From positions 67,663,677-67,727,676 of the forward strand of contig CM051455.1 of NCBI GenBank assembly GCA_028274465.1: DNA of 64,000 bases, read 5' to 3'. This stretch comes from Plantago ovata. Lineage: Eukaryota; Streptophyta; Magnoliopsida; Lamiales; Plantaginaceae. Below, one piece after another: positions 32,776 to 43,569 of this stretch; within the stretch, counting starts at the first letter, position 1, and the number at the start of each line of letters is the position of its first letter. The notes under the pieces were generated by a model that did no database searches, had not been told where the DNA came from, and was given only the letters and a program-made list of their open reading frames with translations. The position numbers and the translations under genes were made by a program.

Positions 32776-33865
32776 GGTCTATCAACTCTTGGATCTTTTG
32801 ATGAGCAAGCCTAGTGCTTGCCTCCAACTGATCAAGTCTCGCCCTTGTCTTCTCCGAATCTTCTTCATAACGCTTACGAAAACTTTGGGTGGAATCGACC
32901 AATTTCTGTAATTTATCAAAGAGAGTAGCAGACTTGGATTGACATGCTTCAGCAGGATTTCCACAATGGTCGTTTCCGTAGTTGCGATTACTACGGTCTA
33001 CCCAGTAAACACTATCATTGGCCAAATCAGACCTACACATATGCGCCCCATGCCCATAGTTCTTGCACACCCTACAAACTTCATTGGAAAGTGGCTGCCC
33101 CATCGAGCTCTTAAGGGCCTGCTTCATCTCATGGGCGAAGCCATCAAACCTATCCCCACTCACACAGTTCAACTGCACCTCTGGTTTTGTTGGAGCTTCA
33201 GTTCCACGCCTTTTGAACATGGCCCTTGGATCCTTGAACTGAGATCCTTTAGCAAGCCTCTCAAAACACGCCCATACATCCTCGGAGGTCTCCTCCTAGA
33301 TATTTCCACGACATTGGAAATCCACCACCTGTTGGCTCTCATAAGTAAGCCCATTATAGAAGTGCTGGACGAGATCAGAAAGCTCCATCCCATGGTGAGG
33401 GCACTTATTCATGAGGTCCTTGAACCTCTCGAGAGCAGTGTAGATGGTCTCATCATAGTCTTGCTTGAAACCACTGATTTGCGCCTTCAGCGCAGTAGTC
33501 AAAGTATGGGGAAAGTATTTCTCCATAAAAGTAGAAAACACCTTGGCCCAGGTGTCTAGTGATCCGGCTTCCAGAGAGCCTAACCATGCCTTGGCTTTAT
33601 CGCCAAGCCCCATTGCAAAAACCTTCATTCTCAGCTCGTCATCCATCACCTCCGTGCCCGGTCTTGGGAGTTGGTTAACGAAGTCATCGATATCATACAA
33701 GTACCCTATCACGTCTTCCCTAGCCAAGCCATAGAACCTCGGGAGTTGCTGGAACATGTGGTTTTTGATTTCCAAGTCACGAGTCGCAGGCGAAAGGACA
33801 ATTGCTGGACCCTTCATTCGTTCCTTGTTGGGTTGAACCCATGATATCAACAGTGGACGAGCCAT
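32711..33865 (-). pseudogene. gag of element G
   Basis: The likely start is ATG at 33863-33865 (MARPLLISW). The retrotransposon gag core follows: LPRFYGLAREDVIGYL, LDTWAKVFSTFMEKYFP and HHGMELSDLVQHFYNGL. TAG at 33296-33298 replaces a Trp codon present in element I (NIWEE). The frame continues to a CCHC knuckle (CRVCKNYGHGAHMC near 33050-33090). A segment that in C and I contains a stop after RGGF is deleted here in frame, joining the knuckle to the SFRKRYEEDSEKT helix. Confidence 0.85.
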
Positions 33866-34014
33866 CACGGAACCTGAATATCTGTAACAGGAGTAACTCA
33901 AAACTGAAAATTAGTCTAGTTAGATGTTGCAAAATTCTGGAAACAAATTAACTACTAACTCTGGGAATTGAATGCTGAAACTATTAATAAGCTAAAGAGA
34001 AAAAAGGAGTATAG

Positions 34015-34033
34015 TCCCCGGCAACGGCGCCAA
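34015..34033 (-). other. Primer-binding site of element G (Asp tRNA type)
   Basis: The minus strand reads TTGGCGCCGTTGCCGGGGA, two bases after the LTR. It complements plant aspartate tRNA, the primer known for Athila elements, and supports the family call. Confidence 0.88.
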
Positions 34034-34035
34034 TT

Positions 34036-35212
34036 TGATGAACGAGATTGTCAGACTCAATTAATCAACTAAATTTGTTTTTAGCCAAAGGCAATTGACA
34101 ACTACAACGAAAACCAAGGCACGTAGTGTAGAAGCAAAATAACCTCGACTGTCGATCTCTAAGGACTATAACTAGCTTTATCTAGTTTAACTTAAACTAT
34201 AAATCAGGAATCAAGTAAAGCACAGATTTTTCTTATCAATATGATGGAAGTTAGTGATAGTATGATCATTCAAAGCAACGGGTAATAATCATGCATGAAG
34301 TACTTGAAGTTTGTATAGAGATCTATGATCATGAATTGTCCTATGTGTTCCTTTCAATTCAACACTACGAAGATAGATGGCTTAGATAGATCAAAGAAAT
34401 AAAACAATAAATCAAGTCTTAAACGCGCGAAGCCACTCATGCATAATCAAGAACCCTAGCTAAGAAATCACATACTATCACCAACGATAGATTTAGCTAC
34501 TCATAGATAAATTGCAATCAACAAGAATCAAAGCAAGATTGAATGAAAACATGTTGAATGAAATAAATAAAAGCAGAAAAAATTGTGAGATACATGTTAC
34601 CAACGAAGGTTGTCAATCTCCGATGAATTGCTAACTCACAAGCAAGAATCGAAAATCAAAGATGTCCAATCTCTATGCTAAAGCTCCCAAATCAATAAGA
34701 AAAAGAGTCTTCTATGCTAATAATTCCCAGAACAGGCTCTGGAGAATTTGTCTCTCAAAATAAGGTGAAAATGTCTGAAAAACGTAGAAAATATGCAAAC
34801 ATATATATACTTGTCGGAAACTCCCGGGCGAACCGCCCCCGGTGCCAGGCGAACCGCCTGGCATGGGGCGAACCGCCTGGGACCTGCAGCGAGATTTTGG
34901 TCTTCTTTTCCTTTTCGGACTCGGATGTTGGCTTCTAGTGACCTTTAAGCCTTGAAACTCGTCCCCTATGCCTCAAATCTCATTCGGAACCTTCTAGATA
35001 CACCACGAATGTCCTCGAAACACCAAAACTTCGTCCTCTTCATCAATATTGCCCATAAAAATACGTTTTTTTACCTAAAACCTGAAAATGCAAAGAAAAG
35101 GAAAACGTGACACTATTCTAACAAAATGCACTAAAATATAAGCTAAATCAACCTAGAGGATAGCTATATTGGTGAAAAGACTCGAATGAAAGTGTAAAAT
35201 ACACGTTCATCA
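34036..35212 (-). repeat. 5' LTR of element G
   Basis: It is 1177 bases and nearly identical to the other G LTR. The palindrome cluster (34822-34883) has three units where the 3' LTR has four. A TATA-like CATATATATAC lies at 34800-34810. Part of U3 (an AACCTTCTAGATACACC segment near 34990) is present here but absent from the other LTR. Confidence 0.9.
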
Positions 35213-36456
35213 TTACAAAGTTCCGGGTCAAGGTTGAAGACAACACTGCCTCACCATGTTTTCCAGTGATGTATGGATTGAAAATATGCTACATCCTTGA
35301 ACATTTCAGGATTCAGCTGAGAAACCCATTGCCGATTAAGAAATCAGTATGCAATGTGGGAAGAGCTTTCTACAAGCTGAATGGACCTAAGTTTGCTGAC
35401 AAGAAGTTAAAGAAAGCAACAGCTGCAAATGTTGTTGAGACTGATAACCAGTCTAGGAATACAATAGTTGCAAATGTTGCAGAAACTGATCAGCAATCTA
35501 GGTATACAACAGCTGCAAATGATGCTGAGAATGCAACAACTACAGATGTTGCTGCTGATACTGTTGCGGTTGCTGACACTACTGCACCCAACAAGAGATC
35601 CAAGAAAAAGAGGAAAGCTGATGATGACACTCAAACTGCAGCTTCATCAGCTGATCCTATTCCTAAGAAGGCACGGACAAAGACCTTCACAAGAAAGAAA
35701 ACAACGGCACGAAAGTCCGTTCCAATTGTCCATGTCATTCAGGATGATGATGTTCTAGTGGTTGCTGAAACGCAAGCCACTGTAGTAGATGTTGCTGAAG
35801 TGTTTGCAGAAGTCTTCAGCAATCCAATTAACTTTGATTCATCTGCTGAAGCAAGACCACATGGCAGTGGAAATGAAAATCCTTCCTTAGAACGTTTAGA
35901 AGATGTCTACATAGTAGATAATCTTGATGACAACACTCTGGAACCAGCAAGTCACATTTCTGCAGATCTAAGAAAAGCTGCACTTGCTGAAACTGTTACA
36001 GAAGAGACAGTTGCTGAAATAACAACTAGTCCAGTCCGAGAAATTGCTGAAGAACCAGTTGCCGAGACTGCAAAAGTTCAAGTCCTAGAGGTTGCTGAAA
36101 CACAACAAGAGACAGTGTTCGACGACGCATCTCATGATGCTGAGAATATTAGACCAAGTTCACCGATAACTTCTATTGACAAAGTCCAACAGGTGCTGAC
36201 AGACCTAAGCCAGCAAATGGACTTGGAGATTGATGACAACTCCAATAAGTAAGTAGACCTGTTCATGACAAGTAGTGAACTTAAGGGTCTAGATGTCTCT
36301 ACTCAACTTGTCAATTCAGAGACAAGGGAGATTGCTGAATCTGCACAGCCTTCCCAGTTAGAGCAAGAGAAGAAGTCTGCTAAAGATAAAGTCCCAGATA
36401 ATGAAGATATTATCAACGCTGAAAGGGCTGAGTCACCACCTGCCATTCTTCAGCAG

Positions 36457-36531
36457 GTAGTTAACTCAGATATAAGCAAAACTTCACTATCTGAAACTTT
36501 ATCTTTAGCTAATATAATTGTTTCTTTACAG
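36457..36531 (+). other. Intron 1 of the envelope-position ORF, copy E
   Basis: CAGCAG is followed by GTAGTTAACT; AGCTAATATAA is the likely branch site; it ends TTTCTTTACAG. It is 75 bases. Here the intron itself is free of stops, so unspliced RNA would also read through. Confidence 0.8.
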
Positions 36532-36600
36532 ACTTCTCAAGACACAAGTCAGAAGATTGTTGAAACTTTTGCACCAGAATCCACAACTCCTGTTCAGCAG

Positions 36601-36672
36601 GTAGATGAAAATTTTGGTAAATCTACTAAGTTTGAAAACTTAGCACTTGTATCTAATATTGAGTTATTTTAG
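36601..36672 (+). other. Intron 2 of the envelope-position ORF, copy E
   Basis: CAGCAG is followed by GTAGATGAAA; CTAAT lies near the end; the final TTTTAG is both 3' splice site and an in-frame stop if unspliced. It is 72 bases, as in copy B. Confidence 0.8.
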
Positions 36673-36768
36673 GATGAACAATTAGAGGATGCTGCCACAG
36701 CTCCTAAAGCAATGGAAATAGTTCCCGCACAACTTAGTGTGCAACATGAGCTTGCTGAAAGTCAGCAG

Positions 36769-36843
36769 GTAAATCATGTTACAGTTTTAGACTCTAAAAC
36801 TATTTTCCAAAACCTTCCTGAAATTAACTTTACTCTTATTCAG
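36769..36843 (+). other. Intron 3 of the envelope-position ORF, copy E
   Basis: CAGCAG is followed by GTAAATCATG; it ends CTCTTATTCAG before GCTCAAAAGGAG. It is 75 bases, as in copy B. Confidence 0.8.
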
Positions 36844-39250
36844 GCTCAAAAGGAGAATTATGAAGTGGTTCACATCACGGAAGCTTTTGAAGTTAGTTCT
36901 GAAGAACTATACTCAAACTTCAAAAAGAACACTTTGACCAGAGTTGCTAAGTCTGTCAGCAACTGGCAAAGATATAGAATGACGGACTTTTCAGATCTTC
37001 ACATCCATCTGTCCAATAAGAAAAAGAGAAACTCTCTACTCAAACACGAGACGTTTGTACACTATATACTTCCAGAAGAATTCTCATATTCTCAGCAGAT
37101 GAGTTCAAATCTGGTTGCTACAACCAGAGAGAATATGAAAGCTAAGTTCAAGAGTGCCTCTCCAGCTGAACAAGATGTGATGCTCAAGGTTTCCTTTGTA
37201 CCCATGGTGGCTGATCCCCAGAAAATCAATGAGGAAGAGAAAGTTACAAGTGCTGCAAAGTACAAACATCTTCAGTTGGTCATACTCACGGATGATGATG
37301 ATGATGAAAATATCCTTAAAGATACCAGTGATGATGAAGCCAAAGATTCTAAGGACAGCAAGGACGATGATGATAATCAAGGTCCTAGTCCGGATGCTGG
37401 CGGAGTAAAAATGACAGTTGTTGAAAATGAAAATCGAAATGACACTGACAATCAGCAAGCTGACCAAACTCCCATTCAGCAAAAGAATCTACTCCTACTC
37501 CTGCTGAGACAAGTACTCCAGCAACTGAACAAGTTGCTGAAACTGAAGAAGAGTACGCCAGAAAGCGTGCTGAAATGCCTAAAGGTAAAGCTAATCTTTC
37601 TGATGCCGAGTTAGCATTACTCGAAGCCAAGGTCACTGATCCAAACCTTGGAGAAGAATAAGAAATGGATGAAGATTATCAAAGAGCATTACAGAATGGT
37701 CCAGATTCATGACAGACACACAAACAATCTAGATATTTCTCAATCTTCAGGAGTGAACAACACGGAAGTCTCCTCCCTTCCACTTACTACTGGTGAAACT
37801 CCAGTTGTTGAGTCCAAAGAGTTGCCTTCAGCAACCACTCTACCAGAAGTGACTAAAGCTAAAGATTTGGGAATCAAGGTTACTGGCCTTGATGAATTTG
37901 ATGAAGAAGAAGATCTATCTAACTTCTCAGCAAATGAAGAAGAAAAGACAAAGAAAACTGAACCCACAGTGGTGGAAATTCCTCCACCATATCTCATCAA
38001 TGATGAAGGAGATGCTGAGAGAAGTCGCTTGCTGGGATATGATGATCAGATCGCCAGTGAAATCAAAGCTTACTCACTCACTCCCTCTCTAGTGCCGTTC
38101 CCAAACGTTGAGGAGTTTACTCCTAGAATAAAAGCACTAATGGTTGTTCACAAAGCATGCCAAGAAGAGGATGATGCATTGCTTGCTGAGAGTCTGCTTG
38201 ACATTGGCAAAACACTGACTACTGTGCTGAGACGCACTACTACACTTAACATAGCTCAAAAAGACATCAGTCGACATCACAAAAGCTATGAAGAAGATGT
38301 CATTCAGGCACTCAAGCTTGCTAATAGCGCATTGACAAAGGCTCAGGCTATGCTTGAAGGGAAAGTCAACAATGAGCGCAGACATGAGGAGAATCTGGCT
38401 TGTATTAAGAAAGAATTGTCTAAACTAACCACAGATAAGCAAGACATGATTCTGAAATACAACAACCGAAATACTCTTGCTGAAAATTGCAATGAGTTTT
38501 TCTCTCTACACATCAGACCTATGATGCAATCCATGTCTAAGAGGGAAGAATCTACAAAAAGAAAGTCTTCAAGAGACAGATCAACTAATCCCTCTGAAGC
38601 TGAAGCGCCATTAAAGCTGCCTGGACCACCTCCCAGAGAACCTCTTGCTGAAACATAGCAAAGTTCTAAGAAAAGAGCTGAAACAAATTCTGAGAGAAGT
38701 TCAGCAAATCCTTAAAGGAGAAGAACTTCTGTTGAAACTCAAGAATTTTGTCACACTGAAAGTCATCAAGACATGAATGAAGATGATGATAATGATGATG
38801 ACTAAACTATAGCTCAAGCTATAAGGGCCAAGCCTCTTTCTGCCTTAACTCCATCTGGCCAATCCAAACACTTCTCTTCTAACTCTAGATCTTCAGCAAA
38901 AGATCAGGAAAATGCTAAGTCAAGAAGAAGAAAGCAAAGACAGGAAGAAAGAAGGCTAGCTAACATTACAATTGGCACTGGCATTGATTATACTAAGACC
39001 AGCAATGAGGAAACCACTCAGAATGTGATCAGAAACATCCATGGTTGCTGGATCATAAAGCTGGAAGATCTTTGGCCAATGATTTCTTTCCAACTGCTGT
39101 ACTTAATCAAATGTACACTTGGATTGAATTGAAAGTTGCAAGAAAAGAAAGAGATCCTCCTCCCTACCCAAGAAACATTGTTGTAAAATGTCTGAATATT
39201 GAGATCTTGGTATTAAGAACTTCTATCAGCAAGAAGATAAAACAAGAGCC

Positions 39251-39954
39251 TGATTTACTTGCAGAAGCCTTCACAATTCCCATTAACTTTGATCCATATG
39301 CTGAAGCAAGACCACAAGGCAGTGGAAATGAAAATCCTGCCTTAGAAAGATTAGAAGATGTCTACATAGTAGATAATCTTGATGATACTACTCTGGAACC
39401 AGCAAGTGACATTGCTGCAGACTTAAGAAAAGCTGCACTTGCTGAAAATGTTGCCAGCAAAGCAACAGAAGACACAGTTGCTGAAATAGCAACTAGTCAA
39501 GTCTGAGAAATTGCTTAAGGTGCATTTGCTGAAGAACCAGTTGCCGAGAATGCAATAGTTCAAGTCCCAGAGGTTGTTGAAACTCAACTAGAGACATTGT
39601 TCGACGACGCATCTCATGATGCTGAGAATGTTAGATCAAGTTCACCAATAACTTCTATTAACAAAGTCCAACTGGTGCTTACTGATCTAAGTCATCAAAT
39701 GGACATGGAGATTGATGACAACTCCAATAAGTCAGTAGACATGTTCATGACAAGTAGTGAACTTAAGGGTCTAGATGTCTCTGCTCAACTCGTGAATTCA
39801 GAGACAAGAGAGATTGTTGAATCTGCACAGCCTTCCCAGTTAGAGCAAGAGAAGAAGTCTGCTGAAGAACAAGTCCCAGATAATGAAGATGTTATTAATG
39901 CTGAAAAGACTGAGTCACCACCTGCCATTCTTCAGCAGGTACTTAACTCAGATA
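39251..39954 (+). pseudogene. Second, partial copy of the envelope-position ORF exon 1 tail
   Basis: It repeats the sequence of about 35803-36480 (NFD-x-YAEARP-x-GSGNEN, VYIVDNLDD, FDDASHDAEN) with scattered differences, up to the 5' splice site CAGCAG/GT at 39938 and a few bases of intron 1. The Athila-like element I is inserted in that intron. The junction with the upstream copy shares CTTGCAGAAG-like bases. It probably arose by unequal recombination or template switching between two related elements. Confidence 0.7.
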
Positions 39955-40304
39955 TGATGAATGTGTATTTTACACTTTCATTTGAGTCTTTTTCACCTAT
40001 TTTAGCTATCCTCTATGTTAATTTAGCTATATTTTAGTGCATTTTATTAGAATAGTGTCACGTTTCCCTTTAGTTTTTGTTTTACAGGTTTTGGTTGAAA
40101 AACGAGGATTTCTGGGCAATTATATTGAAGTTGACAAGGAATTGGTGTTCCAGAAGCCTATTTCGAGTATCTGAAGGTTTCCGGATAGCATTTGGAGTCT
40201 AGGGGTCGAATCTGGAGGTTAGAAGGCCACTAGAAGTCAGAAACCGAGTCCGAAAAGGGGAAGAAATCCAAAAACGCGTCAAAAACGCGGAAATTCCGGA
40301 AAAA

Positions 40305-40411
40305 TGCTCCCGGGCGAATTGCCCGGGATGTGGGTCGAATCGCCCCACACCAGGCGACTCGCCCGGTGTGTGGGGCGAAGGGCCCCACAGTATTTCGAAC
40401 ACTATATATAG
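40305..40411 (+). promoter_or_regulatory. GC-rich palindromes plus TATA box, LTR of element I
   Basis: CCCGGGCGAATTGCCCGGG, GGGTCGAATCGCCCC, AGGCGACTCGCC and GGGGCGAAGGGCCCC are consecutive. TATATATAG follows about 11 bases after the last unit. The units have diverged yet kept their symmetry. Confidence 0.6.
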
Positions 40412-40804
40412 TTGCTCAGATTTTCTCTAAAATTCATACTTTTCCAGACCTATTCTCTCACCTTTCTCTGTAGTTTTAGGTAGGAACTTCCCAGAGCCTG
40501 TTCTGGGGGTTCGTAGCTTAGGAGATACTTTTTCATAGCAGTTTGGAGCTTGTAAGATCGCGATTCTTCGGAGACTGACAACCTTCGGTAACAGTGTATC
40601 TTACAGTTTATTCTACTTATTTTTATATATCTTTCAACATGTTTTCTTCTATGATTTCTGTTGATTGCATGACAACTATGAGTAGCTAAACTTATAGTTG
40701 GTGATAGTATGTGAATTCTTAACGAAGGGTTGATAATCATGCTAATGGCTATATCGCGCATTATACTCCGTGTTATTGCTTTATTTCGTTGATTAGGCGG
40801 AACC

Positions 40805-40970
40805 TATATCTTCGTATGTTGATTAATTATTGCACACAATTGGACCCTAGTCGACCTATGCATATCTATATCTTCGTAGTGTTGAATAATTACGGAACAC
40901 AATTGGACAATAGTGTTTGACTTGTCAGAATCTATATCTTCGTAGTGTTTGATAATTACAACAGGACAAT
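40805..40970 (+). repeat. Triplicated 62-66 base unit in the LTR of element I
   Basis: Units begin TATATCTTCGTA at 40805, 40867 and 40933 and share ACACAATTGGAC-like ends. It is a local tandem expansion inside the region downstream of the TATA box. Confidence 0.7.
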
Positions 40971-41268
40971 TGATTGATCAAAGATCTCCATGCAAAACCG
41001 AGGAATTTACGCATGATTATTAACCCGTTATGCTTTGAAGGACCATACTATCAGCAATCTCCATTATCTGTTAGAAAAACCTCTGCTTTACTGTCTGCTG
41101 TTTTTATATTCTTTAGTTAAATAGATAAAGCTAGTTATAGTTCTTAGAGAACGACACTCGAGGTCATTCTACTGCTACACTACGGTTTTCGTTGTAGTTG
41201 TGAATTGCCTTTGGCTAAATAACAAATTTATTTGATTAATTGAGTCTGACGAACTTGGTTACATCAAA

Positions 41269-41287
41269 TTGGCTCCGCTGTCGGGGA
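41269..41287 (+). other. Primer-binding site of element I (altered Asp tRNA type)
   Basis: TTGGCTCCGCTGTCGGGGA differs at a few positions from the TTGGCGCCGTTGCCGGGGA of element G. Either it has decayed or it is adapted to a variant tRNA. Confidence 0.7.
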
Positions 41288-41575
41288 CTATACTCCTTTT
41301 TTCTGTTTAATTTGTTTATATTTTCAGCATTCTTTTCCTAATTCTAGTAGCTTTAGTTTTCCTTTTTAATCTCTCTCTGATACTGCTTTCCTAGTCTATT
41401 ACAGATAGTGTATGCCACATACACGATCTAGGGGACACCGCTTGCTGATTCAATTGCTGAGATCGACAGAGTCTACCACCAGAGAAGGCGACTACTTCAA
41501 AGGCGTGAGCTAGAGGAAATAGAGGATACCGATTTCTCTTAATCTCTACACAGTCTTTTCAAGGAAATCGACGGA

Positions 41576-42538
41576 ATGGCAGAAACTAGACCACTGAAAG
41601 CATGGGTTCAACCCTCCAAGGATCGTATGAGGGGACCAACGATTGTTCTTTCGTCTGCAACTCGAGATCTGGAAATCAAGAACCACGCATTCCAACAACT
41701 TCCGAGGTTCTATGGCTTATCAAGGGAAGATGTGATGGGGTACTTGCACGATATCGATGATTTCGTCAACCAACTCCCACGACCTGGAGCTGAAATAACA
41801 ACGGATGAGCTACGGATGAAGGTTTTTGCTATGGGACATGGCGACAGAGCCAAGTCATGGTTAAGTTCTCTACCAGCGGGCTCGCTGGACACTTGGGAGA
41901 AGGTTTTTTCAGCTTTCATGGAAAAATACTTCCCTCACACCTTGACTACCGCGCTAAAGGCGCAAATCACCGGATTCAAGCAGGACTATGATGAGACCAT
42001 CTACACCGCGTTTGAGAGGTTCCAAGATCTCACGAACAAGTGCCCTCACCATGGTTTTGAACTTTCTGACCTAGTCCAACACTTCTACAATGGACTAACC
42101 TTCGAGAACCAACAAGTGGTGGATTTCCAATGTCGAGGCAATATTTGGGAGGAAACCGCAGAAGCCGTCTGGGCAGTTTTCGAAAGGCTTGCTAAGGGTT
42201 CGCAGTTCAAGGACCCAAGAGCGATGGTTAGGAGACGTGGACCTGAAGCTCCACCGACTCAAGAAGCCCCAGTGTATAGGGGGAATGGGGATCAATTCGA
42301 GTGCTTTACCAACGAATTGAAGCAAGTCCTCAAGAGCGCCACTGGAACAACTGTTTCGAACGAAGTATGCCGAATATGCAAGAACTATGGGCATGGGGCT
42401 CATATGTGTAGATCGGAGCTTGCGTATGATGATGGCAACTGGGCTCAAAGAGGCGAAGAGGAGGCCTTTGCTACGGAGTTTGGTACTCAAGAAGCTAGCT
42501 ACGGACAAGATAGTAGGAATCCTCGAGGTGGATTTTAG
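41576..42538 (+). CDS. gag of element I
   Basis: A 320-residue frame starts MAETRPLKAWVQ at ATG 41576. The gag core spans about residues 35-215: LPRFYGLSREDVMGYL, AKSWLSSLPAGSLDTWEKVF, MEKYFPHTL, QHFYNGLTFENQQVVDFQ. A CCHC knuckle (CRICKNYGHGAHMC) lies near residue 265. It ends at TAG 42536-42538 right after RGGF. The frame then stays open to about 42950, through a coiled-coil-like helix and into the protease leader. Element C has TGA at the same codon. The protein is the capsid precursor of the particle; this copy has an intact core. Confidence 0.88.
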   Translation: MAETRPLKAWVQPSKDRMRGPTIVLSSATRDLEIKNHAFQQLPRFYGLSREDVMGYLHDIDDFVNQLPRPGAEITTDELRMKVFAMGHGDRAKSWLSSLPAGSLDTWEKVFSAFMEKYFPHTLTTALKAQITGFKQDYDETIYTAFERFQDLTNKCPHHGFELSDLVQHFYNGLTFENQQVVDFQCRGNIWEETAEAVWAVFERLAKGSQFKDPRAMVRRRGPEAPPTQEAPVYRGNGDQFECFTNELKQVLKSATGTTVSNEVCRICKNYGHGAHMCRSELAYDDGNWAQRGEEEAFATEFGTQEASYGQDSRNPRGGF

Positions 42539-43569
42539 AGAAGAGGGTTCCGAAACAATCAAGGATACGCACCGGCTAGCCAAACTTATGGCCCTAACCA
42601 AGACCGTAGTAGGCTTAACTATGGTAATGACCACTGCGAAAACCCCGCTCCGAAAGAGCCACCGAAGTCGAAGTCGGCTCAACTGATAGAGAACTTGCAG
42701 AAGATGGTTGATCACACCCAAAGTTTTCTCAAACGCTATGAAGAAGATTCTGAGAAGACTAGAGCGACACTTGATAGGTTGGTAGAGAGCACTAGGCTTG
42801 CCCATCAAAAGATGCAAGAGTTGATCGACCGAGGAGCAAGTAGGGAGCAAGGCAAGTTGCCTAGCAACACTGAGAAGTCGATGTCCATTACCTTGGTGGG
42901 TGATCTACCTGTTGAAATCACCATCAAGAAGGTTGCTAAGTGCGAGAGTTGCGAGGGGGAAGTGCCCCACAGGCCGAGGAAGAAGAGAAGGACCTTGGAG
43001 CTAACGAGAGTGAAGAGGAGCAAGAGGATCCCGAGCCACTCCCTCAAAGTTTCGATGTTAAGGTCGGGATTGGGGAACTTGAAGATGTCCGTGCCACACT
43101 AGACACGGGATCCTACTCTAATGTGCTCCCTTTGAATGTGTTCGAGAAGAGTAGCCTTGGAAAACTATCTGTGCATAAGGCTATTGTGCAACTGGCGGAT
43201 GGATCCTTTGTGAGACCCGAAGGCGTTGTAAAGAATGTATTGGTCAAGATTGGTGAAGCTTCTGTATACACCAATTTTGTAGTTATGCCGGCGTCTACAC
43301 CTAGGACGGGGGATGTCATTCTCTTGGGGCGAACGTTCTTGACTAAGCTACGTTCCGTGATGGACATCTACCGAAGGACTTGCACTATTGAAGTGGTTGG
43401 CAAGCAACATGTGTTGCGAGCCATATCTGATCCACCTGATCCACCTCATACTTCTCACACTATTGACTACAATGGTCTTAATGTCTATGTTCATTCTTAT
43501 TCTCAGGTTCAAGGCATGAGGAGGAGATCCGTGAAGGGGAAGACTAGTACCCTCAAGAAGAAGAGCTAG
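42539..43569 (+). pseudogene. gag-protease linker and protease of element I
   Basis: After the TAG the gag frame continues (KMVDHTQSFLKRYEEDSEKT, STRLAHQKMQELIDRG) to a frameshift near 42955. The protease continues in the 42940-43569 frame, with LDTGSYSN near 43105, LLGRTFLTKLRS near 43325 and the tail GKTSTLKKKS before TAG at 43567-43569. The catalytic Asp is intact. Confidence 0.8.

Larger units (their letters stand above)
28858..35212 (-). mobile_element. Complete Athila-like non-autonomous element G
   Basis: This 6355-base element on the minus strand has LTRs at 34036-35212 (5') and 28858-30025 (3'). The target duplication TTACA is at 28853-28857 and 35213-35217. Inside are a tRNA-Asp-type primer-binding site, gag and protease, then about 2 kb of non-coding spacer. 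Reverse transcriptase, RNase H, integrase and the extra ORF of element C are all missing. It must have moved using enzymes of another element. The LTRs differ at about eight of the first 140 bases by eye, fewer later, so the insertion is not very recent. Confidence 0.9.
35213..39250 (+). pseudogene. Envelope-position ORF, continued, copy E
   Basis: This continues 28857 after element G. Exon 1 resumes (YGLKICYILEHF near 35280), followed by Thr/Ala-rich repeats and VAET repeats. Introns at 36457-36531, 36601-36672 and 36769-36843 follow. Exon 4 runs through a conserved block (36960-37240), an acidic tract (37290-37400) and helical stretches (38100-38500). Lesions include a TAA at 36250-36252, a frameshift near 37490, TAA near 37658, and stops near 38656 and 38802. 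At about 39250, after KQEPDL, the sequence jumps back to a second copy of the exon 1 tail. The natural C-terminus seen in copy B is lost. Confidence 0.75.
39955..41266 (+). repeat. 5' LTR of element I
   Basis: It is 1312 bases. GC palindromes at 40305-40392 precede TATATATAG at 40403-40411. A unit of about 62-66 bases starting TATATCTTCG is repeated three times (40805, 40867, 40933); the other LTRs show about one. This explains the extra length. It ends GGTTACATCA instead of CGTTCATCA. Confidence 0.88.
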
